From DAOUKH01 sp964291475 (GTDB lineage Bacteria; Chloroflexota; Dehalococcoidia; SHYB01): a DNA stretch of 64,000 bases. Numbering within the stretch: the stretch's first letter is position 1; the number at the start of each line of letters is the position of its first letter. Shown here piece by piece: positions 51,219 through 59,257 of this stretch. The translations under genes and the position numbers were made by a program. The stretch is taken from assembly GCA_964291475.2 (NCBI GenBank), contig OZ220083.1, positions 248,001 to 312,000 of the forward strand, given 5' to 3'. The notes beneath the pieces are model-generated. The model was not told where the DNA came from and did not search any database. It was given only the letters and a program-made list of their open reading frames with translations.

Positions 51219-52436
51219 GTGGAGATTCGCGCCGTCACCGCCGGACACCGCCAGGTCGCCGACCTCGACCCGAAAGCCGTCGAGGCGGCATGCCGCTTGG
51301 CGGACGATGCGCGGGGACGGCTGGAACAGGCCGGCTACCCGGTGCAGACCCTGCGCCTCGCCACGCAGCCGATCAGCGAGATTACCGGCGACAGCGAGGA
51401 GGCGATTGCATTCGCCCGGGCACTTGAAACCGCCGCCCGCGGCCTGGACGTCGGCTACTGCTCCATCGGACCCATCGTCGCACCGCCGCGGCGGGAGGCC
51501 CCGGCACTCATCGAGGCCGTCCCTCGCATCCTGGCGGCCACCGAGGGCCTCTTCGTCTCGGTGGCGCCCGCCAACCTCGACGGCGTGAACACGCGGGCGG
51601 CGCGGATGGCAGCCGAGGCGCTGGTAGAAATCGGGCAGTTGGACGATCAGGGAGCCGCAGCCCGCCGTTTCGCCATCGCCGCGAACGTGCCGCCGAACGG
51701 CCCGTTCTTCCCCACCGGCTACCACGACGGCGGCCGGCCCGGCTTCTCCCTCGCCCTCGAAGCCGCCAACCTCGCCGTGGACGCCTTCACGGGCGCATCC
51801 TCGTTCGACGAAGCCCTCGACCGGCTGACCGCCGCTATCGAGGAGCATGGCGAACGGATCGAGACCGCCGTGGCAGCGGTCGGCGAGAAACATGGGGCCG
51901 TTTTCCACGGCATGGACATCTCGCTCGCGCCCTTCCCCGACGCCGCCCGCAGCATCGCGGGCGCCATCGAGCGGATCGGCGTGGGCCGCTACGGCGCGGG
52001 CGGGACCCTCTTCGCCTCGGCCATGGTCGCCGACGCGCTCCGCTCCGCCCGCGTGCGGCAATGCGGGTTCTCGGGCCTCATGCTCCCAATCCTGGAAGAC
52101 TCCGTCCTTGCCGAGCGCCACCGCGAGGGCAGCTACACCATCGGCGACCTGCTGACGTACTCGGCAGTGTGCGGGACGGGCCTCGACACCGTCCCCGTGC
52201 CCGGCGACGTCACCGCCGAGCAGGCGGGGCGGGTCTACCTCGATGTCTGCGCGCTCTCCGTGCGGCTCCGCAAGCCGCTCACCGTCCGCCTCATGCCGAT
52301 ACGCGGCAAGCGCTCCGGCGATCTCGTGACGTTCGACTTCCCCTACTTCGCCCCCACCACCGTCGCGCGCCTGCCTCATGTCGAGGACGACAGCACGCTC
52401 TTCAACATGGGCGACTGGACTGCGCGAGGCGGGTAA
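51219..52436 (+). CDS. DUF711 family protein
   Basis: A 405-aa protein of the DUF711 (PFL) family. SLALEAANLAVDAFTG, FHGMDISLAPFPDAARSIAG, GGTLFASAMVADALR and GFSGLMLPILEDSVLAER are characteristic. The start is GTG 51219 with AAAGGAG 7 bases upstream. The family is distantly related in size and style to pyruvate formate-lyase-associated proteins but has no known reaction. It is divergent from the PPOX gene and converges on the isoaspartyl peptidase gene. Confidence 0.83.
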   Translation: MEIRAVTAGHRQVADLDPKAVEAACRLADDARGRLEQAGYPVQTLRLATQPISEITGDSEEAIAFARALETAARGLDVGYCSIGPIVAPPRREAPALIEAVPRILAATEGLFVSVAPANLDGVNTRAARMAAEALVEIGQLDDQGAAARRFAIAANVPPNGPFFPTGYHDGGRPGFSLALEAANLAVDAFTGASSFDEALDRLTAAIEEHGERIETAVAAVGEKHGAVFHGMDISLAPFPDAARSIAGAIERIGVGRYGAGGTLFASAMVADALRSARVRQCGFSGLMLPILEDSVLAERHREGSYTIGDLLTYSAVCGTGLDTVPVPGDVTAEQAGRVYLDVCALSVRLRKPLTVRLMPIRGKRSGDLVTFDFPYFAPTTVARLPHVEDDSTLFNMGDWTARGG

Positions 52437-52446
52437 GCCGCGACCC

Positions 52447-53349
52447 TCACGCGAAGGCGTGGGCCATCTCACGGTTGGAGGCCGCGCCAACGCCGTCGAC
52501 GCCGACCGCGATCACGCCGACCGAGACCTCGGCGGGAAGCAAGCCGACCCCGGCCTCGCAGGCCGCCTGCGGCGGCATACCGGTCCGCAGCAGCTCGTAG
52601 ACCTCGCGGGCCAGCACGCGCCGCGCAATCTCCTCGCCGATGCCGGTGCAGGCGACCGCCCCATGCTCGCCCGCGTAGAAGCCGGAGCCGACAAGGGGCG
52701 TATCGCCCACCCGGCCGAGCAGCATCGGTACGCTGCCGCCGGTCGAGCCGGCGACGGCGAAGGTGCCGTCCGGCCCCCGCACGACGGCGCCGACGGTGTC
52801 GCAGGGCTCCGGGCCGCCAAGCTCGCCTGGGAAGTTGCGGTCGTAAGGGGCTGGGAAGTTCCACGCGCTTGCCAGGTCGTCCGCGCTCCATCCACTCTCC
52901 GTCGCACCGGAAGCCAGATGTTCCACCAGACGGCGGTGGCGCTCCCGCGCCCGCTCGCTGGGTACGAGCTCGGCCTCGAGTCCCACTGCCTTTGCGAAGG
53001 CGGTAGCGCCCTCGCCGGCAAGGAGAGTGTGCGGGGTGTCGGCGACGCGGCGCGCCACGAGTACCGGGTTCCGCACGCGCCGCACCGCGGCGACCGCCCC
53101 CAAGCGACCCTTCGAGTCCATGATCCCCGCGTCCAACTCAATGGTCTCGCCATCGACGCGCAGGACGGCGCCGCGGCCGGCATTGAAGCGCCCGTCGTTC
53201 TCCATGACGACGACGGCCTCGACCGCCGCATCGAGGGCATCCGCGCCGTCACGCAGCTTGGCGGCGGCTACTGCAGCCGCGGCCTCGCAGCCGTCGTTGA
53301 GTGACGCCGGGGCGCCGGCGCCGCCGTGTACTACTATGGTTGCCGTCAT
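52447..53349 (-). CDS. Isoaspartyl peptidase / L-asparaginase (Ntn-hydrolase, T2 family)
   Basis: A 300-aa N-terminal-nucleophile hydrolase. IVVHGGAGA opens the chain; GRFNAGRGAVLRVDGETIEL and DAGIMDSKGRLGAVAAV are family segments. The precursor is cut before Thr185 in PCDTVGAVVRG, which becomes the nucleophile; GSVPMLLGRVGDTPLVGSGF follows. It releases aspartate from isoaspartyl peptides or asparagine. Start ATG 53349; the longer open frame upstream is antisense to the isocitrate dehydrogenase start. It is divergent from that gene across 88 bases. Confidence 0.9.
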   Translation of the reverse strand: MTATIVVHGGAGAPASLNDGCEAAAAVAAAKLRDGADALDAAVEAVVVMENDGRFNAGRGAVLRVDGETIELDAGIMDSKGRLGAVAAVRRVRNPVLVARRVADTPHTLLAGEGATAFAKAVGLEAELVPSERARERHRRLVEHLASGATESGWSADDLASAWNFPAPYDRNFPGELGGPEPCDTVGAVVRGPDGTFAVAGSTGGSVPMLLGRVGDTPLVGSGFYAGEHGAVACTGIGEEIARRVLAREVYELLRTGMPPQAACEAGVGLLPAEVSVGVIAVGVDGVGAASNREMAHAFA

Positions 53350-53437
53350 TGCATCTCGTCCGTGCCCGAATCGGCATAGAATAGACCAACGCCCATAGGC
53401 AGACGGCTTAGGCCGACGCACTCGGAGAGGAGACCGC

Positions 53438-54463
53438 TTGATTACGAGCCACAAGGCGACGCTGATGGAGGGGGACGGCATCGGGCCGGAGGTGGCCGCC
53501 GCGACGCTGCGGGTGCTGGAGGCAGCGGGAGTCGAGGTCGAATGGGACCGGCGGCTCGTCGGCGCGATCGCCCGCGACAGCCTTGGGGCGCTCCTTCCCG
53601 AGGAGACGCTCGAATCGATCCGGCAGCACGGCGTCGGATTGAAGGCCCCAATCACCACTCCCGTCGGTGAGGGGTTTCCCAGCGTCAACGTGGGCATACG
53701 TCAGGCCCTCGACCTCTATGCCTGCGTCCGGCCCGTCAAGACGATCCCCGGCGTCCCCGCCCGCTACGACAACGTCGACCTCGTGGTCGTGCGCGAGAAC
53801 ACCGAGGACCTCTACGCGGGCAAGGAGCACGAGGTGGTGCGGGGCGTCATCGAGAGCCTGAAGATCATCACCGAGGCGGCCTCGACGCGCATCGCCGAGT
53901 TCGCCTTCCGGTACGCCATCGCCAACGGGCGCTCCAAGGTCACCGCCGTCCACAAGGCCAACATCATGAAGCTGTCGGACGGCCTCTTTCTGGAGTCGAC
54001 GCGCGAGGTGGCCAAGCAGTACCCCACCATCGAGTACACCGAGCTGATCGTGGACAACGCCTGCCTGCAGCTCGTGATGAACCCGCACCAGTTCGACGTC
54101 ATCCTCACCTCGAACCTGTACGGCGACATCATCTCCGACCTTGCCGCGGGTCTGGTCGGCGGGATCGGCGTGGTGCCCGGAGCGAACGTCGGCACGGACT
54201 ACGCCGTCTTCGAGGCCGTCCACGGGAGCTGGCCCGAGGCCGCGGGGAAGAACATCGCCAACCCCACTGCCATGATCCTCACCTCCGCGATGATGCTCCA
54301 GCACATCGGCGAGCGGGGAGCCGCCCGCCGCATCGAGGCGGCGGTGCACGAGGTCCTGCGCCAAGGCAAGGTCAAGACCGACGACCTCGGCGGCAAGGCC
54401 TCGACCGACGACTTCACCGCCGCCGTGGTGGAGATGCTCGACGCCGTCCCGGCCGCGGGGTAG
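53438..54463 (+). CDS. NAD-dependent isocitrate dehydrogenase (IDH3/isopropylmalate dehydrogenase superfamily)
   Basis: A 341-aa beta-decarboxylating dehydrogenase. MEGDGIGPEVAAATLRVLEA, VRENTEDLYAGKEHEVVRGV, TAVHKANIMKLSDGLFLEST, VDNACLQLVMNPHQFDVIL and SNLYGDIISDLAAGLVGGIG follow the order seen in NAD isocitrate dehydrogenases, including those related to eukaryotic IDH3. The TCA-cycle reaction isocitrate to 2-oxoglutarate is most likely; a related 3-isopropylmalate or homoisocitrate role cannot be excluded. TTG start 53438. Followed by a repeat-rich gap. Confidence 0.87.
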   Translation: MITSHKATLMEGDGIGPEVAAATLRVLEAAGVEVEWDRRLVGAIARDSLGALLPEETLESIRQHGVGLKAPITTPVGEGFPSVNVGIRQALDLYACVRPVKTIPGVPARYDNVDLVVVRENTEDLYAGKEHEVVRGVIESLKIITEAASTRIAEFAFRYAIANGRSKVTAVHKANIMKLSDGLFLESTREVAKQYPTIEYTELIVDNACLQLVMNPHQFDVILTSNLYGDIISDLAAGLVGGIGVVPGANVGTDYAVFEAVHGSWPEAAGKNIANPTAMILTSAMMLQHIGERGAARRIEAAVHEVLRQGKVKTDDLGGKASTDDFTAAVVEMLDAVPAAG

Positions 54464-54477
54464 TTGGCGAGCGGGAT

Positions 54478-54582
54478 GTGAACGTTCGTGAGCGTTGGTG
54501 AACGCTCGTGAGCGCCGTGAGCGTTTCGTCAGTGTTGGCGTGGCGCGCGTCGTGAACGTTTGGCGAGCGCGGTGAGCGTTGA
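54478..54582. repeat. Tandem GTGAACGTT / GTGAGCGTT repeat block
   Basis: The short motif GTGARCGYT recurs about eight times in 100 bases after the isocitrate dehydrogenase stop (for example GTGAACGTTCGTGAGCGTTG). Units run head to tail with gaps of 0-15 bases. A small hairpin, GAAGAG-CCGAGG-CTCTTC (54581-54598), follows. No gene is visible in 54464-54831. See the separate block at 54630. Confidence 0.7.
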
Positions 54583-54629
54583 AGAGCCGAGGCTCTTCCG
54601 TTGGGCGCGGCGCCCTCGCCGGTCATCGG

Positions 54630-54728
54630 CGCACGTTGACCACGTTTCAACGCACGTTGACCACGTTTCGGCGCACTTTGACCACGTCTTGACCGTACTT
54701 TGACCACGTCTTGACCGCACTTTGACCG
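54630..54728. repeat. Iteron-like 21-22-bp direct repeats
   Basis: Five head-to-tail units: GCACGTTGACCACGTTTCAAC, GCACGTTGACCACGTTTCGGC (both 21 bases), two of 22 bases of the form GCACTTTGACCACGTCTTGA plus CC, and a final partial GCACTTTGACCGCG. Units share GYACKTTGACCACGT. The regular helical spacing suggests protein binding, as in replication-origin or partition iterons, but no initiator gene or DnaA box is nearby. Confidence 0.7.
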
Positions 54729-54831
54729 CGCGCGGGCCGCGGTCTGCTCACACAAGCTGCTTTGTAGTGAAGCGGGCATCCGGGCCTCGGGAATGCGCTG
54801 GTCGCGGGAGGGGATGGAGAGGGCGCGGCGG

Positions 54832-55563
54832 TTAGAAGGTCGACGCATCCTCGCCGATCCATTTGAGGATGAGGGTGTTGAGCGTGCCATCAGCCTTCAT
54901 CGACGCCAAGGCTTCGTCGAGCTTGCCTTTCAAGTCGCCGCCCTTGCGGACGCCAATGCCGAGACCTCGGTCGAGCAGCACGGACGGGCCCACGATCGCC
55001 AGCCGGCCCTCATGCTCCGAGAGCTTTTCCACCGCATAGCCGTGGTCCACCATGACGGCATCCACTTCGCCGTTCAGCACCGCATCGACCGCGTCGACCG
55101 AGCCTTCAAGGGATACGAACGGCCTGCCCAGCGCCGTGAAATAGTCGGAGTAGATGGTGTTTGCCGTTACGCCGATTTCGCCTTGGGCGGCTTCGTCGCC
55201 CGCGCCGACCCTTGCCACGTACACGGAAGGGGTCGGTGGGTAGTAGGCTTCCGTGAAGTCGATCAGCTCCTCGCGTTTGGCGGTGATGCTCATGCCGGCG
55301 AAAATCGCATCGAACTGCTCGGCCACGAGATCGGGGATCATCGTTTCCCAATCATTCAGGACCCACTCACACTCCAAATCGGCGCGCCGGCACAGCTCGT
55401 CTCCAAGCTCGCGCTCAAGGCCGTCTATTTCACCCTCGTCGTTGATGAAGTCGAAGGGGTGATAGTCGCCTCCGGTGGCTATCACCACCGTGTCTGTTCC
55501 CCGGCATCCGACCAGCAGCGGGATGAGCGCCACCGCCAAGAGCAGGGCAAGAAACGCGCGCAC
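54832..55563 (-). CDS. Extracellular solute-binding lipoprotein (family 3, amino-acid type)
   Basis: A 243-aa periplasmic-type binding protein. The signal peptide is FLALLLAVALIPLLVGC with the lipobox LVGC and Cys20, so it is probably membrane-anchored. The SBP_bac_3 fold is clear: VVIATGGDYHPFDFINDEGE, DLVAEQFDAIFAGMSITAKR, VSLEGSVDAVDAVLNGEVDA and a final amphipathic helix (LASMKADGTLNTLILKW). It would bind a polar amino acid for an ABC importer. GTG start 55563. No permease or ATPase gene is adjacent. Confidence 0.88.
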   Translation of the reverse strand: MRAFLALLLAVALIPLLVGCRGTDTVVIATGGDYHPFDFINDEGEIDGLERELGDELCRRADLECEWVLNDWETMIPDLVAEQFDAIFAGMSITAKREELIDFTEAYYPPTPSVYVARVGAGDEAAQGEIGVTANTIYSDYFTALGRPFVSLEGSVDAVDAVLNGEVDAVMVDHGYAVEKLSEHEGRLAIVGPSVLLDRGLGIGVRKGGDLKGKLDEALASMKADGTLNTLILKWIGEDASTF

Positions 55564-55985
55564 GAGCTGGCCCTCCGCAGGCTTGGGTCATTGGCGGGAC
55601 CGCGCGATGGAGTCGCGCGTCGATGGCCTTCTTACGAAACAATACACGCCGCAACCACGACGTCCAAGAGACTTGTGTCACCTGGCCCCTCCCTCAGTCT
55701 CCCCCAGTGGAGACCCTTGCGTAACCTTGGACCGAGTGGGGGAGCAGCGCCCCGCGGGCGCTCGCGCGCCTGACGGCGCGCGCCCTCTCTCAAATCTCCC
55801 CCAGAGGGGGAGAGGGAAGACCACCCCACTCCACCGGCTTTCGAGCCATCGGCGGGAGTTGTGCAAAGGTCTCCGGCGGGAGAGGGGGGAGACCACCCCG
55901 CGCCACCCGTCTTTCGGCCTACCGACGGGTTACGTTAAGGACTCCAGGGTCAGGAGTCCCGCGCTTTGTCCACGCCGGCGCAGGT
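55564..55985 (-). repeat. Repeat-rich intergenic region
   Basis: This 420-base gap holds a composite palindromic repeat in minus orientation (CTCTCCCCCTCTGGGGGAG at about 55796-55816, then GCGCGCC/GGCGCGC, then AGCGCCCGCGGGGCGCT). It also has three copies of the GTTACGCAAAGGTCTCC-like motif (55709-55726, 55859-55874, 55929-55945) and a GGACTCC/GGAGTCC hairpin near 55938-55958. The composite element is sense to the unknown gene that ends at 55990. No gene found. Confidence 0.75.
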
Positions 55986-55989
55986 CCGG

Positions 55990-56358
55990 TCAGACGAGCT
56001 GCTGGGTGGTGAAGGCGCGCATGGCGCGGGCCTCCTCCAGCAGGTAGTCGAGCAGCAGGCGGGCCTCGGGGACGCGCAGGTCGAGGGAGGAGATGGAGAG
56101 GGCGCGGTACATGACGCCGGAGCTGACCGTGGCCTCGACCGACTCGCCGACCGGGGGCAGCGACGCGCCGAGCGACTCCGCGAGGTAGGGGGCGAGCTGC
56201 CTTCCGACCGCCGACGCGTGGGTGCGCGCGATCACCTTGCCCTGGTAGCGGACGGTGAGGCCGCCTTTGCCGTGATAGAGCACGAGGTCCATCGCGCCCT
56301 TGGGTCGCTCGATGGACTCGCGGCCCCGTTCCAGCGCCTTCTTGCGGCTGATCGCCAC
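55990..56358 (-). CDS. Unrecognised 122-aa protein following the formyltransferase gene
   Basis: I do not recognise this protein. It is 122 aa, soluble, starts MAISRKKALERGRESIERPK (basic) and then has a beta-rich middle (AMDLVLYHGKGGLTVRYQGK) and a Leu/Glu-rich helical end (PEARLLLDYLLEEARAMRAF). ATG 56358 is 16 bases after the formyltransferase stop, so they are probably one operon and the protein may work with that enzyme. Codon use and GC look normal for the window. It could be a small regulatory or accessory subunit. Confidence 0.6.
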   Translation of the reverse strand: MAISRKKALERGRESIERPKGAMDLVLYHGKGGLTVRYQGKVIARTHASAVGRQLAPYLAESLGASLPPVGESVEATVSSGVMYRALSISSLDLRVPEARLLLDYLLEEARAMRAFTTQQLV

Positions 56359-56374
56359 GGCGGCGCCCTCGTTC

Positions 56375-57295
56375 CTAGGCGCCGAACCGTTCGCCGGCCT
56401 GAATCCCCGACTCGGCGACGAACTCCGCGGCCTTCTGCTTCGCAGCGCCCTTGGGCCGGACGCGGTGGACCCGTAGCGAGCCGCCGTTCAGGGCGACGGT
56501 GACCTCGTCGGACGTGACCGACACGACCGTGCCGGGCGGCGCGGCGCCGTCGACCCCGCCGAGCCGGCAGTCGAAGATCTGGATCGGGGCGCCCCGGAAG
56601 GTTGTGTGCGCGCCGGGCTGGGGGTTGCAGCCGCGGATGAGGTCGTAGACCCGCTGGGCCGGCTTCGACCAGTCGATCGCCCCCTCGGCTTCTTGGCAGA
56701 GGCCCTCGTAGGTCGCCTGGGAGTGGTCCTGCTCGATGCGGGGGGCCTCGCCCGCCTTCACCAGCCGCACCGACTCGGCCAACGCGTCGACCCCCATGTC
56801 GAACAGCTTGCCGAAGTAGAGTGAGCCCAGGGTGTCGTCGGGCTCGATCTCGACCTCCTGCTGGAGGAGGATGGGGCCGGTGTCGATGCCCTTGTCGGGC
56901 CAGAAGATGGTGAGGCCCGTCTTGGTCTCGCCCTGGATGATCGCCCAGTTCATCGCGCTGGCGCCGCGGTGCTTCGGCAGCAGCGAGGGGTGGTACTGGA
57001 CCGTCTGCAGCGGCGGCGCGAAGAGGACGCGCTCGGCGAGGATATCGGTGACGAAGGCCATCACGTTGAGGTCGGGCGCGAGGGCTTGGTAGGCCTCGAA
57101 GACCTCGTCGCGTTTGAAGTCGCGGGTGCCGAAGACGGGGATTCCCCGCTCCTCGGCGGCGGCGCGCAGCGGGTCGGGCCGGCCGCCCTCGGGCGTCGCC
57201 GGGGCGGAGACGGCGACGATCTCCTCGCCGTCGTCGAGCAGGCGCTTGAAGACGGCCTCCCCGAAGGGGGCCTGACCGATGACCGCGAGTCGCAT
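56375..57295 (-). CDS. 10-formyltetrahydrofolate-binding formyltransferase domain protein (ALDH1L1 N-terminal / Fmt-like)
   Basis: A 306-aa folate formyltransferase-fold enzyme. The folate motif reads QYHPSLLPKHRGASAMNWAI, and TGLTIFWPDKGIDTGPILLQ contains the catalytic Asp. ATYEGLCQEAEGAIDWSKPA and VYDLIRGCNPQPGAHTTF follow. These last segments resemble the N-terminal hydrolase domain of 10-formyl-THF dehydrogenase more than bacterial methionyl-tRNA formyltransferase. It could therefore be a stand-alone formyl-THF hydrolase or a formyltransferase of another substrate; annotation pipelines will probably call it Fmt. Start ATG 57295. Confidence 0.8.
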   Translation of the reverse strand: MRLAVIGQAPFGEAVFKRLLDDGEEIVAVSAPATPEGGRPDPLRAAAEERGIPVFGTRDFKRDEVFEAYQALAPDLNVMAFVTDILAERVLFAPPLQTVQYHPSLLPKHRGASAMNWAIIQGETKTGLTIFWPDKGIDTGPILLQQEVEIEPDDTLGSLYFGKLFDMGVDALAESVRLVKAGEAPRIEQDHSQATYEGLCQEAEGAIDWSKPAQRVYDLIRGCNPQPGAHTTFRGAPIQIFDCRLGGVDGAAPPGTVVSVTSDEVTVALNGGSLRVHRVRPKGAAKQKAAEFVAESGIQAGERFGA

Positions 57296-57370
57296 GGAGC
57301 CGCTCCGAAAGAGGGGGTGGGGCGCGCCCCATCATAGCGGGCGGCTGGGGGGTGTCAACGGATGGGCGGG

Positions 57371-58430
57371 GGCCCCTCATCTCAATCTTCTCCCGGGGGG
57401 AGAAGAGGGGGACCGCCCCGGCCCTCTCTCAAATCTCCCCCAGAGGGGGAGAGGCCGGAGAAGACCCCGTCCCCACCCCTGGGCAACCACGAGGGTTGCC
57501 CCTACAGGGACGGCCCCTGCGGCGTCGCGGGCTGCCACAGCGAGGCCGTTCGGGGGATTGGGACGGGCGCGTCGCGACGCGCCCCTACAGGGGAGGGGCG
57601 GGATTTCGACAACCTGTAGCGGTTGGCACGGGGCCCCTCATCTCAATCTTCTCCCGGGGGAAGAAGAGGCCGGACCGCCCCGGCCCCGGCCCTCTCTCAG
57701 TCTCCCCCCAGAGGGGGAGAGGCCGGAGGGGAGAAGACCCCGCCCGCACCCCTGGGCAACCACGAGGGTTGCCCCTACACGGACGGCCCGTGGGGCGTCG
57801 CGGGCTACCCCAGCGAGGCCGTTCGGGGGATTGGAACGGGCGATTCGTGAATCGCCCCTACAGGGGAGGCGTGGCGGGCTTCGCTAACCGGTGGCGGTTG
57901 GAGCGGGGCCCCTCATCTCAATCTTCTCCCGGGGGGAGAAGAGGCCGGACCGCCCCGCCCTCTCTCAGGCTCCCCCAGAGGGGGGAGAGGCCGGAGGGGA
58001 GAAGACCCCGCCCGCACCCCTGGGCAACCACGAGGGTTGCCCCTACGGGGACGGCCCCTGCGGCGTCGCGGGTTGCGCCGGCGAGGCCGTTCGGGGGATA
58101 GGAGCGGGCGCGTCGCGACGCGCCCCTACAGGGGAGGGTGGATTTCGACAACCTGTGGCGGTTGGCGCGGGGCCCCTCATCTCAATCTTCTCCAGGGGGG
58201 AGAAGAGGGGGGACCGCCCCGGCCCTCTCTCAAATCTCCCCCAGGGGGAGAGGCGGGAGGGGAGAAGACCCCGCCCGCATCCCTGGGCAACCACGAGGGT
58301 TGCCCCTACAGGGGCGGCCCCTGCGGCGGCGCGGGCTACGCCAGCGAGGCCGTTCGGGGGATTGGGACGGGCGATTCGTGAATCGCCCCTACAGGGGAGG
58401 GTGGCGGCTTCGGTTGACCGGGCAGGGGGG
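57371..58430 (+). repeat. Four-copy tandem array of a 265-bp composite repeat
   Basis: The unit begins GGCCCCTCATCTCAATCTTC at 57371, 57632, 57907 and 58171 (spacings 261, 275, 264). Each unit holds, in order, CTTCTCCCGGGGGGAGAAG; CTCTCTCAAATCTCCCCC with its complement; the hairpin GGGCAACC/GGTTGCCC with CCCCTACAGGG; and a final palindrome followed by CCCCTACAGGGG. The final palindrome is GGGCGCGTCGCGACGCGCCC in units 1 and 3 (57565, 58106) and GGGCGATTCGTGAATCGCCC in units 2 and 4 (57838, 58369), so the array is a doubled dimer. The nearly 1.2-kb gap 57296-58486 holds no gene I can support; it lies between the divergent formyltransferase and SDR genes. Confidence 0.85.
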
Positions 58431-58486
58431 CCATGCTGTAATTGGCGCGCTTGACCGTGCGGCGCAGCGCGGCGGGAGGCCCCTCC

Positions 58487-59233
58487 ATGGACATGACCGG
58501 CAAGATCGCCGCCGTTACCGGCGCGGCGAGCGGCATCGGCAAGCGGGCGGCGCTCCTGTACGCGGAGCACGGCGCCAAGGTGGTCCTCATCGACATCAAC
58601 GCGGAGGGGGCCGAGCAGGTCGCCCGGCAGATCGAGGACAGCGGGGGCGAGGCGAAGGCGTTCGCCGCCGACCTGTCCAAGCGGGACGACGCCCACCGGG
58701 TCATCGCGGACATCGCCGCACACTTCGGGCGGGTCGACGCGCTGGCCAACGTCGCCGCTATCTATCCCCGCGCCAGCGTCCTCGACGCCACCGAGGAACA
58801 TTGGGACAAGGTCATGGACCTCAACGTGCGCGGCGTCTTCTTCACCTCGCAGGCGGCGATGAAGGTCATGACCGAGCAGAAGGGCGGGGCCATCGTCAAT
58901 ATCGCTTCGGGCGCCGCCTTCCGTCCGCTGGAGAACATGGTGGCTTACTGCACCGCCAAGGCGGGACTCCTGGGCATGAGCCGGGTGCTCGCGCTCGAGG
59001 GCGCGCCGCATGGGGTGAGGGTGAACACGGTCGCGCCGGGCCATACGGCGTCGGAGACCATCCTGACTTACAACACGGCGGAGACGTTGAACGAGATGGC
59101 GCAGGACCTCGTCTCGAAGCGCTGGCTCGAACCCGAGGAGATCGCCCAGGGCGTCGTCTTCCTCTCGTCGGACGCGGCTTCGGGGATCAACGGCGCGATC
59201 CTCAACATCAACGGCGGCAACTTCATGCCGTAG
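58487..59233 (+). CDS. Short-chain dehydrogenase/reductase
   Basis: A 248-aa SDR. AAVTGAASGIGKRAALLYAE is the NAD(P) motif, VVLIDINAEG has the Asp that favours NAD, ALANVAAIYPRAS replaces NNAG, VNIASGAAFRPLENM has the catalytic Ser and VAYCTAKAGLLGM the Tyr-Lys pair. It ends INGAILNINGGNFMP, typical of SDRs of the FabG kind. Start ATG 58487 has GGGAGG 7 bases upstream; an earlier ATG at 58442 would add unlikely residues. It is followed by the CaiB fusion 24 bases later, so both may act on one CoA-thioester or hydroxy-acid substrate. Confidence 0.9.
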   Translation: MDMTGKIAAVTGAASGIGKRAALLYAEHGAKVVLIDINAEGAEQVARQIEDSGGEAKAFAADLSKRDDAHRVIADIAAHFGRVDALANVAAIYPRASVLDATEEHWDKVMDLNVRGVFFTSQAAMKVMTEQKGGAIVNIASGAAFRPLENMVAYCTAKAGLLGMSRVLALEGAPHGVRVNTVAPGHTASETILTYNTAETLNEMAQDLVSKRWLEPEEIAQGVVFLSSDAASGINGAILNINGGNFMP

Positions 59234-59257
59234 GCGGCCCGCCCGCGGCATACTTCC

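Noticed and set aside
54478..54728. CRISPR array
   Set aside because: Units are short, imperfect and head to tail with no unique spacers of even length, and no cas gene is in the window.
57371..58430. CRISPR array or chain of small genes
   Set aside because: The units are 265 bp with nested palindromes and no spacer pattern; the open frames through them are low-complexity and change with each unit.
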